The notes beneath the pieces are model-generated. The model had not been told where the DNA came from, made no database searches, and worked only from the letters and a program-made list of their open reading frames with translations. A program made the position numbers and the translations under genes. A stretch of 64,000 nt of DNA from Rallus limicola (taxonomy: Eukaryota > Chordata > Aves > Gruiformes > Rallidae): the NCBI GenBank assembly GCA_022605955.1, contig JAKCOZ010000015.1, positions 7,383,287 to 7,447,286 of the forward strand, given 5' to 3'. Of the stretch, positions 35,320-48,552 are shown piece by piece. Numbering within the stretch: position 1 is the stretch's first letter; every line of letters starts with the position of its first letter.

Positions 35320-38300
35320 GTGCAAATTGCAGTAGGTAGTATAACCTGTGCTCTTCATCATTACTGGGGGGAGGAGACTTTCTGTTCATCTGGTACAGTT
35401 CTCAAAAAAAATTAAAAATTGCTGTGATTTTGAGATTAAGTATAGCTTTAGGAAAAAACCCAAACCAAACCACAACCTAACAAACCAGTCTGGAAGACTT
35501 GTAGAGCAAGAGATTTTACAGAAGAAAATGCCAAGCACCTATTTCCTAGCTTGTAAATTGGGGTCCTGACCAGATCCTGATCTGTACGCTATGTGCCACA
35601 CCAACACCATGAAGGCAGCCCCTGAGAGATTTGTCTTCCTGGTTAAGCTGGGGAAACGCTCCTTTGGTATAAGGAGAGCCTTCAATGCTATGTGCAAGGC
35701 TTAAAAACAGGTCCCACAGTGCTTTTGGCAAAGAACCTGACAGCAGAGTGATCCCAGCAGGCACACCTGCATGGTCTTTTTAGAAAAACAAACCATTTAT
35801 ACAAATTTTTTGTGATGGGAATGTTCAAATTTATCCAGTGGGTCCAGGTCACACTTGAACCTCCTCTTAAGCCTGGTTTGTACGGCACATGAACAAGGAA
35901 CATCTTGCTCTCTGTACTACATCTGTCCCAGCCCTACAACCAGCAGCAGTGTTTGGGATTGTGGAGCTCCCCTGTCATGACACGGCCCATCACCCCACAG
36001 CGGGACCCCAGGGCAGGCAGGAGGCTGGGGGAGAGCTCCAGCTCAGCACAATGTCAGAACACACACACAAATTAGGTTTTTGCAAGAAATCTCCATGCAC
36101 CTAACTTTGAATGCAGTTTTGGCACTGGTGAACAGTAAACATGGTGACCGTGAGCAACACAAAGGGCTTTAGGTACTTCTCACCACAGCTGTGAGCTGAC
36201 CCATTTTCAGACCTTTGAAAGCTAAAACGGCTGGGCAAAGAGGCCAAGCTGTGTGCAGACATATCCTGCAGCAGAGAGACACTATCACAAACCACTCAAA
36301 ACCCAGGAGAGAACATGGGTTGAACAATGCCACTGTGGGGAGGGTAAGGAGGAACCATTAGTGCAGCAGCAGGAGGAGACAGGGTTTTGGGAAGCACAGG
36401 GAAGAGCAGCTTATGTAAAAGTTGCAGCCTGGCAAGAGTTAAATGCAAACCATCTGAACAATACCTACTGACTGATATATTCTACTTTAAAAAAAAGAAA
36501 AAATAATTACTTGTACAAAAGCTATGGGGAAAAGTGATGAGAACCCTGTTTGCACAGCAACACAGCCACACATGGTGGGTCTCTCCAGCATGGCATCTCC
36601 CACAGCTTACACCAGCCCATGTCTTTTCCCACCTTCTCCACTCATCAGTTCAGCATCATATTTTGTCTCCAGTCATTTAAAAAGCCACTCTAAAAGATGA
36701 CAACGTTTCTCAAGGAACATGAAGCAAAGAAAATCTTCCTCCAAGGATGTCAATGAATATTTCTTATCTTTTCAAGTGGTTCCCAAACACTTTTAGTAAA
36801 ATCATTTGAAGCCAGCTGTTTACAGAAAATACCAATTTTTAGCACCCATCCCCCAAAATAATGGTTTGTCTTAAATAGAAAAATCTAATTCTGAAACTGC
36901 TTAGCGAAGACTTAAATTCAGGGAATGTCTGAAGTTATCACAGAAGGCTGCACTTTAAGTATTAAGGAGTTTTTTCCTCAAAGCATAATAGGATGATGTA
37001 ACAGCTATAGAAGTGGATCTGATTTATTTTTAAAATATGGAACTTCTTTTCTTTTTAAACACCAGCACAGAATTGTGAATCCTCTAAGCTACAGGATTTG
37101 GCAAGCGTTGCCGACTGCGTTGCCTGAACTCTCGGTTCATCTGTTTTGAGAGTGGAGCTTGGGACAAAAATAACCACGGGCTTGAACAAAGAGGAAGGTG
37201 ACCGAGTCTGTCCACCTGGCCAAACACAGCAATGCTGGACCAAGGTTTTCAAATGCAGGAAGACTAAAGGTTCCCCAGGGGTTTTGATAAGAAAGCAGCT
37301 GTCCTTCCTCCGCCAGAAGACAAGTCACTCTGATTCTGAGAAAGGGCTAAAAGCAGAAAGCCAAGCTGCAAGGAGGACAACTCACTTAAAAGCTCACTGC
37401 TTTTATTGGAGAGCACTGGCCCTGAGGAGGTCTCAGAAAAAGGTCTTTTAACAGGAAGAGGAAGGATACAGGCTTTAAAGATGTTCAGATGGTTCTCTGC
37501 CAAAAAAGCAAAGGCAATTAAAACTTCAATGCATTTCCAGCAGCCAATTATTTATTTGCAAGCAAAAGTGCTAATGAGATGTTTGGAAAAACAAAAAGCA
37601 GGGAGTGGAAGGGGGCAGCATCTTCTGTGTTTCCTCCGGTCAACATGTGAGAGAGGTACATCTTCCTCTCACAGGGGAATGGAAGCACAAAGTCTCTTTG
37701 AACTAAGACAGCAGGCTTTGAGCTTCAATCATCCAGTGACCCTCAGTCGCACAACAGTCTGCCGCTACCATGGTATTTCTACCCCATCCCAGTGATATTC
37801 AGCTCAGTGACCACCACCGACTGACTGCCCTTTCCACCCTACAGCAGCATGGCACTTTTTGGTGCTTCTATGCTCGGGAGCAGGACACAAGGCATCCTCA
37901 CCTGCACATCCCCTTGGGCTCGAACGAGGCAGGCTAGCCTCAGATTAACTAGAAATAAGACTGCTGTTCATTATGCACCCCATAAACTGTTCATTTACAC
38001 CCCAGAGTTGCAAGCATTTTGATCCACAAAAGTCACTGAGGTTTTTCACAGCAGCTTTCTGCAAACAGTTTAGACATGAGCAGTGCTCACTCATTCTTGA
38101 CTGTAAGCCCTTATCATCGCTGACAGAAACACTAAATCGACACAAGGAGGCAAGGCTCACCAGGGATTTCACAACATCACGTACATATCCAGCGCATACC
38201 AGGAACACAGAGTTTACTCCGAATCACAGCTTGACTTCTGCTTCACAGAAACACAAGCCAAGAACACTTCGAGGCTCAGGCTTTACCCAGACCACAATGA

Positions 38301-39030
38301 ATATTAGTTTCTAATGCTACTTAGACAGGGCTAAAACATATCCAGGTGAAACACCTGGCTTCCAACAGCACCAAAACATCCAAACAAGTCTCGCTCAGTT
38401 GGCAGCAAACTCAAAATCAGATTCAGGCATGTAAATCCGCTGTAAGAAAACCGCCCGGCTGCTTGAGCAGTCTCAGCCACAGCATGTTCCTGGTGGCTCA
38501 GGAGTTGTTCCAAAGAAAGCAGTGGAACTATCTAATTCAGCAATGTCACCTGAGCCCGACACACTTCTCTAGATGTACGTGACAAGGTGCATGCAAGTTC
38601 ACAGAACCCATCCCTGCAGAACAGAGGGGCAAAACTACAAATTCATGTCACCCAATTCAATGCGTCCAGGCCAGGGCACAGTGACTGAACAGAACCACCC
38701 CTTCCAGAAAGACAAGTATTCCGGCTTCTTCCAGGACCAGTTCTCCACGGGAAGGCTCACACTCTGCAGCAGTACTGAATGCTGAGCTGAGAGGGAGGGA
38801 TGTGTCTTAGCACAGTGATAGACTATCTACACAGCCAGCTCCACAGGGATCAGGCGGCTGTGAGAAAAAATAGGAAGATACAACAGAGCCATGAGAAACA
38901 CATGGTTTTCCCCAACACCACCCAGAACGTTTCCCACAAGTGAAACTTGAGCTTGGCCTTTTCTGTTATTTCAAGTGTGTGTCAACATGCACCAGAAAAC
39001 ATGCTCAGGAAAATTCTACTGGCGTTTCAA

Positions 39031-39180
39031 TTTATATCTATATTTTAAAATTTTATTAAATTAACATCTTAATGTATATTCTCTACTACATATACATATT
39101 TTAAATATATATATAATATATATAAATATATATTTTTTATATATATACATATACATATTTTAATTATATATATATTTAAT
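39031..39180. repeat. AT-rich low-complexity region
   Basis: About 150 bases of nearly pure A/T with many TATA, ATAT and 'catata' units. It is likely polymorphic and prone to unwinding or cruciforms. It contains many TATA-like strings, which should not be read as promoters. Confidence 0.9.
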
Positions 39181-40100
39181 CCATGTGTCACAACAGACAG
39201 AAACTTTAAAGGACTACTTTTAGTTTTCTAGCCTTTGGGAAGGGATGGGAGAGAGGGGCCCTCCCAGCAATGTCCCAGCTTCTTGCAAAGCTAGAACATT
39301 TCTGCTCAGCCAACAACTGAATCAAACATGCTTCTCCTGTCTTGCAGGAGTTTGATACCTAAATGGTTTTCTCCATCCTAAAAATCAGCATACCTAGCAT
39401 TAAGACTCTTGGTAAAGTGGGGTCTAAGAAGTTGTCAGACACCGATAGGTTTTTTGTCTGCCCTGTTTTTGAGCTTCAGAACTTGGATTGCCGTGTACTA
39501 AGGTTGGGCAGCAGCACACAGGGACTAAAGAAAGCAAGGTCATAACGCAAGAGGACCACACAGCTCCAACTCCCTGTAGTCTTAAAACAATGCGCTCCCA
39601 GGGCCAGAGCTACTCAAGGTACTCCAGACTTGCTGAGCTCGAATCTTAATGGTGTTGAGCACTGCAGCTCCTGTTAAGTCAGGAGATTTATGAGGGGAAG
39701 ATTTATAACACTTTGCTCCTCAAGATCAAGGCCATTTATTCACCATAGTAAGAAATCGAGGAGCTACTTAACACCTGACAGCAGCAGCAGAGAACAATTT
39801 AAGAGAATTAAAGACAATTTCTATATTTAATTGAAGAACTATCTAGGCAGTTGAGAAGGCACAACTGCAGCAGATCAATAGGGAATTTTGCAGCTCATCT
39901 TCTGTGAAGAAGAACATGGCATTTCCAAGGAACAGTTATACTTAGCGTCGGAGACAAATATTTTTCTCATCATTTCTACATTCAGCCCCAAGTGTTATGC
40001 ATTTTATGCGCTTACAGGAACATTATTTTTATGCCTTAAATTCAGCTAGCCAGAAATAAAGCCTGCACTGGAGAACCAACAGAAGTAATGTCTTACTCAC

Positions 40101-40139
40101 CCCTCAACGTGGCTTTGCCCGTCCACTTGCAAATGTCAC
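40101..40139 (-). other. candidate 39-nt exon (minus strand)
   Basis: Minus-strand acceptor 'gttgaggttttattcag', donor 'gttgaggg|gtgagtaag'. Read with two leading bases the frame gives DICKWTGKATLR; the other two frames contain TGA. The length is a multiple of three and the segment carries two CpGs. The single open frame and strong signals make it one of the better candidates. The Cys/Trp/Gly-rich peptide looks like an extracellular module but is not identified. Confidence 0.32.
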
Positions 40140-40659
40140 CTGAATAAAACCTCAACTTGGTGGAATTATTTTCTTCCTGCTTTAAATATACCAAACTATT
40201 TTCCTCCTAACATGTCTAAATCTACAAAATGGTGCTGCAGCAGCTCAAATGTTACCGCATAAATACAGACTGTTTTCCTTAAATATGTACTTAGGTTGTT
40301 TTCTAGACAATTGGATTTTTCAGACTAAAGTAGCAGCTGAAGAGAGCAAATATTTGAATGGTAATCAGTACAAAAAACGATGACTAACAGAACAAAATGG
40401 TGTAATTTCAAGAGCTGTACTTTATAATCATCATTTTGAGCAGAGCAGGGAACAGTGTTATGAGCAGCAGGGGTACGAACCCAAGAGTTGCTGCAATCAA
40501 CTTCTGTTTCTTTACAGAGCTTCCGTAGCTCCGTAGAGCTGACAAATTTTTCAATCATCCTGTTTCTTTGAAAAAAAAATACATATTTCATTACAACCTC
40601 TACTGCTGGATCTCTAACCACGTGTGGAACACCACTACGATGACGTGATGCGACAGAGA

Positions 40660-40772
40660 GCAGCCCTGTGGAAAAAAGGACTTTGGGCTGCTGATGGATG
40701 AAAAGCTGGACATGAGCCACCAATGGGCACCCACAGCCCAGAACGCCAATTGCATCCTGGGCTATATCACAT
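40660..40772 (+). mobile_element. CR1 LINE internal (ORF2) fragment
   Basis: In one plus-strand frame the segment encodes FGLLMDEKLDMSHQ, then AQNANCILGYI, which matches the CR1 polymerase region just upstream of the part kept in the 12.5 and 32.8 kb copies. It lacks the 3' end, so it is either a piece broken by later rearrangement or a fragment whose remainder has decayed. The long minus-strand open frame over 40325-40963 is antisense here and is not a gene. Confidence 0.8.
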
Positions 40773-43060
40773 GTTTGGGTTTGCTGCAAGAGACAGCAGT
40801 GTGCAAAGAGAGGCCCCAGCTTTCCCTCTGATCCACTGCAGATGCTCCCTGCATCACAGGACACATGGAAAATCTTGCTCACATCCTCTGAGACAGGCCT
40901 GCCCCACAGGCAAACCCTAGGAGACTGCTGGATTTTTCTGTAAAGCACCACCCCCCAAAGCACCCCCGTCTTCCCTATTTACATGCAGGTATCAGAGCAA
41001 GGGTACTCAGCCTTTACAACTGCCAGTCCTTAAGCTCCACGGACAGAAAACTGTACAGCTGAACAGCAATTCCCACTTCCTCGGAGATGTTTGTTAGGAT
41101 CCCACTGAACAGCATTCCTACCATGGTCTCCCCCATCCACTGCCCAACCCTCAGTCCAGGTGACTCTCCCATCAGTGATGCACTTCACACTATTGAACTT
41201 AAATGTATTGAAGAAAACATGCAGAGCCTCACAAAAGCACAAGCAGTTTGTACCTACCTACAGACTGCCAAGATAGTCTTGAAACCAGTCCTACCTTCAA
41301 TAAGTGATAAGTCACTCCTACTGCAGCAGTCAGCATATGCATAATTTAAGAGCCCCCTCTAGTTGCCACTAAGTCAATGAAAACATCCCCTACAAACCTT
41401 AATGCCACTGAACTGTGCCTCAGGGACCAAGCTGCACACCTCCCAGCTTTTATGGCAGGGCTCTATACGCAGTGAGCTTTGCTACTGCTTTTCTCTCCTC
41501 CCTCAAATAAAATAACATACAGATTTAAAGCAAGAGTAGGAAAACAGAAGTAAAGCCAAGCAGTCTATAGAGTAACCAGAACAGTCACTCCCAAGGACTA
41601 GAGCTTCACTTTTCATGTCATGGAGGGCTTTGTGCAACATGGCATGACTTCTGAAGGGGACTGTGAAGGCTGTCAGGTGGGTGGAAGTACTCAGCACAGG
41701 ACTGGCAGCTTCCCTGGGGAACCTGGTGAAAAGGCAAAGATGCTTAAGCCACCCAGATCACATCAAATACAGGCTCCACCATCAGGTTTGTTTGGGTTGT
41801 TTTTCATAGTAAAAAACCCCAGCACCAAACAGCACGCATTGTGAACAAATGACACAACCACCACAAAAAAGGGAAATCAAAGCAAGAAGCTTTTTTTCCA
41901 AAGCTGCAGTATTAATTTCCAGGAGGAGGAAGACAGTAGAGCCTTGCTGTGCTCCTCTGTGCGATGCTGAGAGCCAAAAGGGTTAGAACCCAGACTGGTA
42001 CAAGAAAATATGGAGCAAGGCACAAAGTGTCCCTACAAAGCTTAAAGGGCGGCACTATCTTGCCTAATCTGCCACAACCAGGGGCTCACTCCAGTTTGAC
42101 ATCCACACAGACACCCGTCCCAGTTGCCAGCAGCACTAAGCACTGTGTGTCACATTACAAGGCACTTTCTGGTCTTGTGTAAATCAGTGTTGAGCTTCTA
42201 TACCTGGAAGTTGCAGGTTTTATGGCTATCAGTTACTAACAACCCAGCGTGTGGGATATGGATATGGGGTAAATAAGGGATTTTCCAAACACCAGCTGCT
42301 GTGGGCACACAGCTTGCTAGTTCAGGTGGGGATAACAGCTTTCTACCTGCCTGTTCCATGAACCTTAATCATAAAGGTTCGAGGTGTTTTTACCTTGGTT
42401 TTCTCTCCCATCATTACAAACGTTATAAAAATCAAATAATGCTTTTAAAACACTTCAGGCAGCAGTTAACTTAGACTCTGAGCTTCCTTTTGTTCTAAGT
42501 GAGGGCAGGCAAGCACAAAGTGTGTATTTTCTGCCCAGAGCTCCCCTGCTCCGTGCCCAGGTACTTGGCTCTTTCGCTTGCCTTTCATGTCCGTGGCTTC
42601 AAGTGTTTGCCAGGATTTGGCCGATTCCACAGACCAGACTTCCTGCAGAGCCAACAGCATTGATAACATTTTTAGAGGCTGAAAGGAAAAAAAACTCAGG
42701 CCTCCTTTTCTTATTCTTACTGGGGTACACCTGCCCCATTTCCCTTGCAGACACTCTTAAGATACTTGCTTTTAAGAGCAGGTCTCACATTGGGACGTTA
42801 TAAAAAGGGCCATCTCAGGTCTGGCTATAGACTAATCTTGGTGTGAGTCCACACTGGTTTGAGCAAGTCAGCCCCAAGGTCCTTCACAGGTTTCAGGACC
42901 TTCTTGGGTCTGGATTTCTCAAAAGCCAAAGGAAATTTGAGTTTACCCAATATTTTAGCGTACATCCTGTGACTGCTGCAGGAGACAACGCTTGGCCTAC
43001 TTCCACTTTTTCTATAATTCTCTCCCACATCTCATTTGTGCAAGTTCTCAGCAGTGCTTT

Positions 43061-43072
43061 AAAAAAAAAAAA
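43061..43072 (+). repeat. poly-A run (12)
   Basis: Homopolymer tract. Confidence 0.85.
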
Positions 43073-43668
43073 GGCATCAAAAAGAGCTACAGTGTTTCCC
43101 ATATTAATTTGTGTATTAAAGCAGAAGTCCTGACTCTTTTCACCTCATGGCATTCAGAGCCCTCCACTGAAAGCAGATGAAGTCTCATGCTATGCTATCA
43201 ATTAACTACACACTTGCATCCAAACCAAGCAACAGGTCTTTCCTACCGTGTCTCAGCATCTGCAAAAAGTACTTCAGCCTCACAAACGCAGCTACAGGCA
43301 CAGCTATCACATCTACCTGACTTTTATGATGATGCAGCAGTTTGAAAGACGAATGCATTTCAAGTCCATCGGTGTTTGGAGGCTCCTTCACGCTGCCTTA
43401 CAGAAATTGAACCATACATCAGCCTCGTACCTCTGTGCCCTCAGGAAGATCTCTCGAGTGTGCAGATGAAAGCTGCTGTATTGCAGGAGGCAGCTTATCA
43501 CAGCCAGGGTTGTTGGATGCCTTGGATTTTAAGGCGTTCCATTCAGCTCTTTCAAACCACACAAGCTCCTCCATGTTGAGGGGATGCCCACGCAAATGGT
43601 CTCCCACCACCTCTCGGTAAAGACTCTGGGCAATAACCCACAGCCCAGTTTGCACACAGCACACTCAC

Positions 43669-43701
43669 GTGAAGAGCAGACATGAAGTATTGAATATCCT
43701 G
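43669..43701 (-). other. candidate 33-nt exon (minus strand)
   Basis: The minus-strand acceptor 'cttgctctgagtttacag' is followed by 33 nt ending at 'cttcac|gtgagtgtg'. Phase 0 reads QDIQYFMSALH on both sides. The other frames are also open, so the frame does not discriminate. It lies about 120 bases left of the CR1 at 43821. Confidence 0.25.
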
Positions 43702-43820
43702 CTGTAAACTCAGAGCAAGATCAGTGCACACTACCCAAGCAGCTTGGCACAAGGCAGGACGTACTGCAGGGCAGTGCCAGGGCCGGGAATCCTACACTTT
43801 AACAGGGTCTGTGCTTTAGT

Positions 43821-44262
43821 GAATCAGAGAATATTTAAGGTTGGAAAAGGCCTCTAAGACCATCAAAAGTCCAACTGTCTGTCCAATAACACCATGTCAA
43901 CTAAACCACGTCCTGGAGTGCCACATCTACATGCACTTTGATCCCCTCCAGGGATGGTGACTCCACCACCTCTCTGGGCAGCCTGGTTCAGTGCCTGACC
44001 ACTCTTTCAGTGAAGACATGTTTCCTAATATCCAACCCAAACCTCTCATGATGCAACTCAAGACCATTTCCTCTTGTCCTATTACTAGTTACCTAGGAGA
44101 AGGGACCAACCCCCACCTCACTACATCCTCCTTTCAGGCAGTTGTAGTGCAATCAGGTCTCCCCTCAGCCTCCTCGTCTCTGGCTTAAGCAACCCCAGTT
44201 CCCTCAGACCTGTATCCAGACCCTTCCCCATGCCATTGCCCATCTCTGGACACACTCCAGCA
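43821..44262 (-). mobile_element. CR1 LINE, older 5'-truncated copy
   Basis: A reverse-oriented CR1. Its 3' end at the left ('gaatcagagaatatttaagg', 'ttggaaaaggcctctaagac') is of the older type with 'aggtcttttccaacc' wording. It then runs through 'ctctctgggcagcctggttc' and 'catttcctcttgtcctatta' to the reverse-transcriptase C-terminal part ('cagcctcctcgtctctggct'). Many substitutions show greater age than the copies at 12.5 and 32.8 kb. Confidence 0.93.
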
Positions 44263-47200
44263 CCTAAAAAGAAGAGGCTACAGAAGTAGCTTGCTCTTCT
44301 TGTCAGCAAAGGAACAAAGTAACACCTACTGCAGCACTGCTACAAGATGACACTAAAAATCCACTTAACCCATTTCTACTTTGGTATTAGTGCTTTCCAC
44401 CACCTAGTCAGCGCTGAAGGTAGGAAATGCTCTTTCCGATGCTACGTGCTCACGCTAGAGACCTGTGATTTGATAAGCAGCATAAGCAATACAAATGGGA
44501 ATTTATTCTGGGATACCCCAACTCCTTGACCCAAACAGCCCCTAGCTCTGGTGCCTGGCAGTATACATATTTATGGAGGGTGTCCACACTAGACAAGGAT
44601 TTCTCAGGCAGGGAGAAGTTAGAGCAGGCAAACTCCTTTGGGAAAAACAATTTACCAACACCCTAAATTAACCTCTCTGCTTCAAGAAATAATTCAATCA
44701 GCAAGCAACATGTTTTACCATTTCTGATCACAACCTGGTTACTATTTGTTCAAGATCTCATGATTACCAGCTTTGTAAGCTGTTATTATTAATTAGCAAC
44801 TATTACCCAAAATGAAGCATGCCAAATCAGGCACAGATTTGAGCATTTGGATGAGCCCCCTCTTTCTGCAATCCAGAGAGCTGTTTTGTTATTCATCAGA
44901 AGGTGTTGACAGGACATGGGCTGCATTATTTGATTGAGCAATGTGAGCAGTAGGTTTTCTAAAAATATTTTCAGCTTTATTTACTTGGAACTTGTTTCTT
45001 GTTTGTTTTTTTTTGCCTTTGCACAAGCCAGTTGCGTGGAAGCTGCAGCACAAGCAATTAGCCAGTGCCATAAATATGCCAACAAACAATAGAAAGCACA
45101 GAGCAATCATATTTCATTCATCTAAATTACAGAATTCCTACAACCTTAAATAGGGGAGGGGGGGAAAACCCTTCGATTCAAACATCACCCCTAGAAAAAG
45201 AATAAAGCAACATTCCCTGCTCCCTATCCGTGTCCATCACAAAACTCACTAAAATTCTCCCTTCCCACAGCTTACCATGTGTGGGAAGGCCCAACCCCAG
45301 CCAAAGGAGATAATCAATATGGGAAAGGAGTTCAAAATCACAACCAACTTACTGCCACAATCACCTCTCAGGAGTTTGGCGGTGGCATGGTGTCACCTAG
45401 GATGAGCCTCTTCACAAGCAGCATCCTGAACGGTGACTGTGCTCACCGGAAGAGACCACATCAGTTTTTTTGCAAGTATTTTCATGTAGGTAGGAAAGAC
45501 CTTTTAGATGCCAGCAGCATTCCACATACAGACCTAAGACAGGTTTCCACAAACCTCAAAGCAGTATTAACACATTCAGCTGAGTCACAGAAGAAAGGAG
45601 GCTTACATTGTACTCCAGCTTATTTTTTAAAAATAAAATGTAAAAATAAAATGCAGATAACACCCCGATAACTGATTCTGCTACACCTCAAAAGCAGCAC
45701 TGCTTCATGCTGATTCAAGTCACGTCCATTTAAGGAGGATTTACAGTAAGCAGTTCAAAGTACTGTTAAAATTAAGAGTCTTAGACAGCAAATCGTAACA
45801 AAACCTCATTAATAAGCTCTCTCCCGAGAACAAGCTGGACTCTTGGCATGTCTGGGGGGCTGGGGCATTTTTATTTTCTTTTAATAACAAACCATCAGAA
45901 AAAACCAAGACTCACATGCAGAGAGCCAGTCACGACGATTTTCAGCCTGTGCACCTAGACAACGTCTCATAACTCAGAGGAACAGCTCAAAGCGAGGAGG
46001 GACACCAAGCCAAGGCTCACTGTTTATTCTCTTCAAACTATTTACGTTTAAACACTTTCCTGGCTAAAACTAGACAGTGCTAGGTACCTATGTGATGATC
46101 TTAGGGCCTGCTTTTTTCAGGGTCCCTAAGGAAGTCTCTGCCACGTCCCTTAAGGCTGTGAGGCAAGCACAGCCAGCCAGCGCTGCCTGGAGCAATGGCC
46201 ATGGAGCTGGGGACTGTGCTGGTACAGACATGTGGAAGATGCTTCATTTTTCCTTCTGCTGACATCTAACAAGCAATCAGGAAAAGGAAGCACAGAAAGA
46301 ATACAGTACTTCAGAGAAATAAATTCTGGTTTGTTTTTTTAATCTTGAAGCAGGCCAGACAATTTCTGAAGCTGTTTATGTGCCGGTTTAAACTAAATGA
46401 AGAAGTCACAATGAATGAGTTTTTGCTGCATAGTGCCTTTTTAAGAGTGAAGAACATCCATTATGAAACTATAAAAAGCAGCAATGGCAAACTGTGCTGT
46501 GTTTATCTTGTCACTTGACATATCAAAATACCCACTTAGTGTCAGCATAACAGACAAAAGTGTCTGCAAAAGCAGAAATTTGCTCTGTCTTTAGAATACT
46601 TGCCCTTATTTCAATGACAAGTCTCACTAATAGAAAAAAAATTCCTAATTACATGGTATTTCTCAGTATTTATGACACTGCCGACCAACAGTCATGTAAT
46701 AAGAGGAAAGGCTATATATATGAATGAGACTTAAGATGCAATTCAGTAAATATTTGGAGACAGACAGCTTTAATTGGGTAGTGAGACCACGAGATGCATT
46801 AAACCTCATAAATTCACCCCACAGTTCCTCTGAGACTGGTCAAGACTGAGGAGGGATGGGCTTCTGAAAGGAATTCCTAAATAGCAACCACATTTTCATC
46901 TGTCACATCCCGTCTGCTTTCATTAACCTTACAAAGAGGATGATTTATTCATTATAAAGATATTAAAATGCACTAAGGCTTCTCTGATCTCAAGGTATTT
47001 GTCATTATTTTGTACAGAGAATGGCACTTAGGAAGCTATTCAAAGTCACTGTCACTTCTTTTTAATTACTGTTTGCAATTGATTGGCTCCCAGTCAAGTT
47101 CTGGGGGAGGACAAAAAGGAAAAAAAAAAAAAAATAGAGGAAGAAGAGACTGCAGTTGAACTACTGCTTTGTTAGGTCTCCTCCAAAACACTAACTGCCT

Positions 47201-48036
47201 CTCCTCTCCAACTTGCACTCAGTTAGCTCCAATATGTTCTCCTCTGCCGTGGTGTTGGGCCACCAACTGTCCCAGCCTCAGCTGGCAGGACCTCGCTGAT
47301 GCCCCACACGATCTCTGCATCCCAGAGGTTCCAAAGGCCATCGTTGCGGAAGGATGGGACAGAAGCAGTGAGAAACTGGAGAGGGAAAGCTGCTGTCAGC
47401 AGATGGTGGGCAGGAGAGCTGGGGGTTTGTCTCTGCACAGAGGGACATGCAACTGCAGATGATGCTACTTCAAGAACAGCAACTTCCCCGCCTTATTTTG
47501 ATAAGCAAAGAAGTGTCTCCTTCCCAGTTCACACTTCTGGTACACTTGGACCTTGTAAGCATGGGCAAAGTCTGCAGAAATCCTAGTAAGAAAATTCCTA
47601 GTTCAAATTTGGTAATTAGTTAAAACTTGCTCACCAAAATTTATTCCGTGGTACTTAGTGTGAACAAAATTTGTTGTGGGAGTTACTTGATGTCACCTGG
47701 CTGGACAAGATCCATCAATGCCAAGTTCAAAGTTTGTTTTTTTCCCCCAAAATGCTTTTCTAACTTCTCATCATGGACACATTACACTACTTCATGCTCT
47801 ACTTAGTCCCTGTTTGAAGTACAGGTATCTTTCATTAGTACGCAGATCAAGGTAACAGAACGTTAATAGCCTGTGTTATCTGCTTCCCAAATATTAGCAG
47901 AGTAAAATACCTAATCCATACAGTTTTAACTTTGTCTTCATTTAGTGCAGACACACAAGTCTTCACCTTTCCTTACTAATTCACAGTCTTTTCTTTCGTC
48001 CAGTCAGCTCTGCTGCTTACCATGACCCTAATTTAA
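44263..48036. other. unique sequence
   Basis: No gene is recognised. A poly-A run lies at 47120-47134. A GC-richer zone at 47.17-47.58 kb has open frames on both strands without motif or splice support. Confidence 0.45.
47120..47134 (+). repeat. poly-A run (15)
   Basis: Homopolymer tract in A/G-rich sequence. Confidence 0.9.
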
Positions 48037-48058
48037 TCACTTGGTTATAACCAAGTGA
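48037..48058. repeat. perfect 22-bp palindrome
   Basis: The half 'tcacttggtta' is followed directly by its exact reverse complement with no spacer. A given position has about a one in four million chance of this, so it is notable in 64 kb. It could be a dimer binding site or a cruciform. I do not recognise a specific factor. Confidence 0.85.
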
Positions 48059-48163
48059 CCAATCAAGTCTGAGATAGATCATAGACATTTCTCAGCACAG
48101 AACCCCAGGACAGAATAAAACTTTGGGTCATTTATTAACTGTTTCCTGTTGAGAAACACAGGC

Positions 48164-48214
48164 GAAAAAAGAAAATAAATAGAAAAGAGAGAGAAGATAA
48201 AAAAGAAATAAATT
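48164..48214 (+). repeat. purine-rich tract
   Basis: About 50 bases almost entirely A and G with a few T. On the opposite strand it forms a long pyrimidine tract. Confidence 0.8.
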
Positions 48215-48541
48215 GGAATCCTTGCTGCTGCTCCTGCTGCGGTGGCAGTGTGGAACAGCTTCTTTCCCCAGTCCTGGGTCTGCCCTTTCTCCTCTCTTGT
48301 CCCAGATTTGCAGCACCACCCTGCCTCACCTACCAAGCCCCAGTGGAAAAATGCCTTCAGATTACAGGCGCTTCTGTTGCTTTGAAGCAGTTACACGGTG
48401 TGGGGGTTTCAAAATCACTGGCCTAAAAATCACCTCTAACCTTCACACAGTCATTTGACCTGCTTACCAAAAGCAAGTTAAATGACTTCAAGATGGTTTA
48501 GTAGCAAGAGATTATCCCAACTGCCTTGTTAGAGGTTTTTT

Positions 48542-48552
48542 GGGGGGGGGGG
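48542..48552 (+). repeat. poly-G run (11)
   Basis: Eleven consecutive G preceded by seven T. Such runs are error-prone in sequencing, so the length is uncertain. Confidence 0.85.

Larger units (their letters stand above)
33310..40659. other. unique sequence with AT-rich patches
   Basis: No gene is recognised. Contains (CT)n(TA)n at 35291 and the AT-rich zone at 39031. A short minus-strand splice pair lies near 37902-37933 (donor 'gtgcag|gtgaggat') with a weaker acceptor. Confidence 0.45.
40773..43820. other. unique sequence
   Basis: No gene or repeat is recognised beyond a poly-A run at 43061-43072 and a possible 33-nt splice pair listed at 43669. Near 43252 a strong minus-strand acceptor ('gaagtactttttgcag') lies 13 nt from a GTAGGA donor. 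Confidence 0.45.

Noticed and set aside
39090..39180. Multiple TATA-box-like strings
   Set aside because: They come from AT-rich low-complexity sequence.
40325..40963. 212-codon minus-strand open frame
   Set aside because: Part of it is the antisense of a CR1 ORF2 fragment, and it shows no protein motif or splice support.
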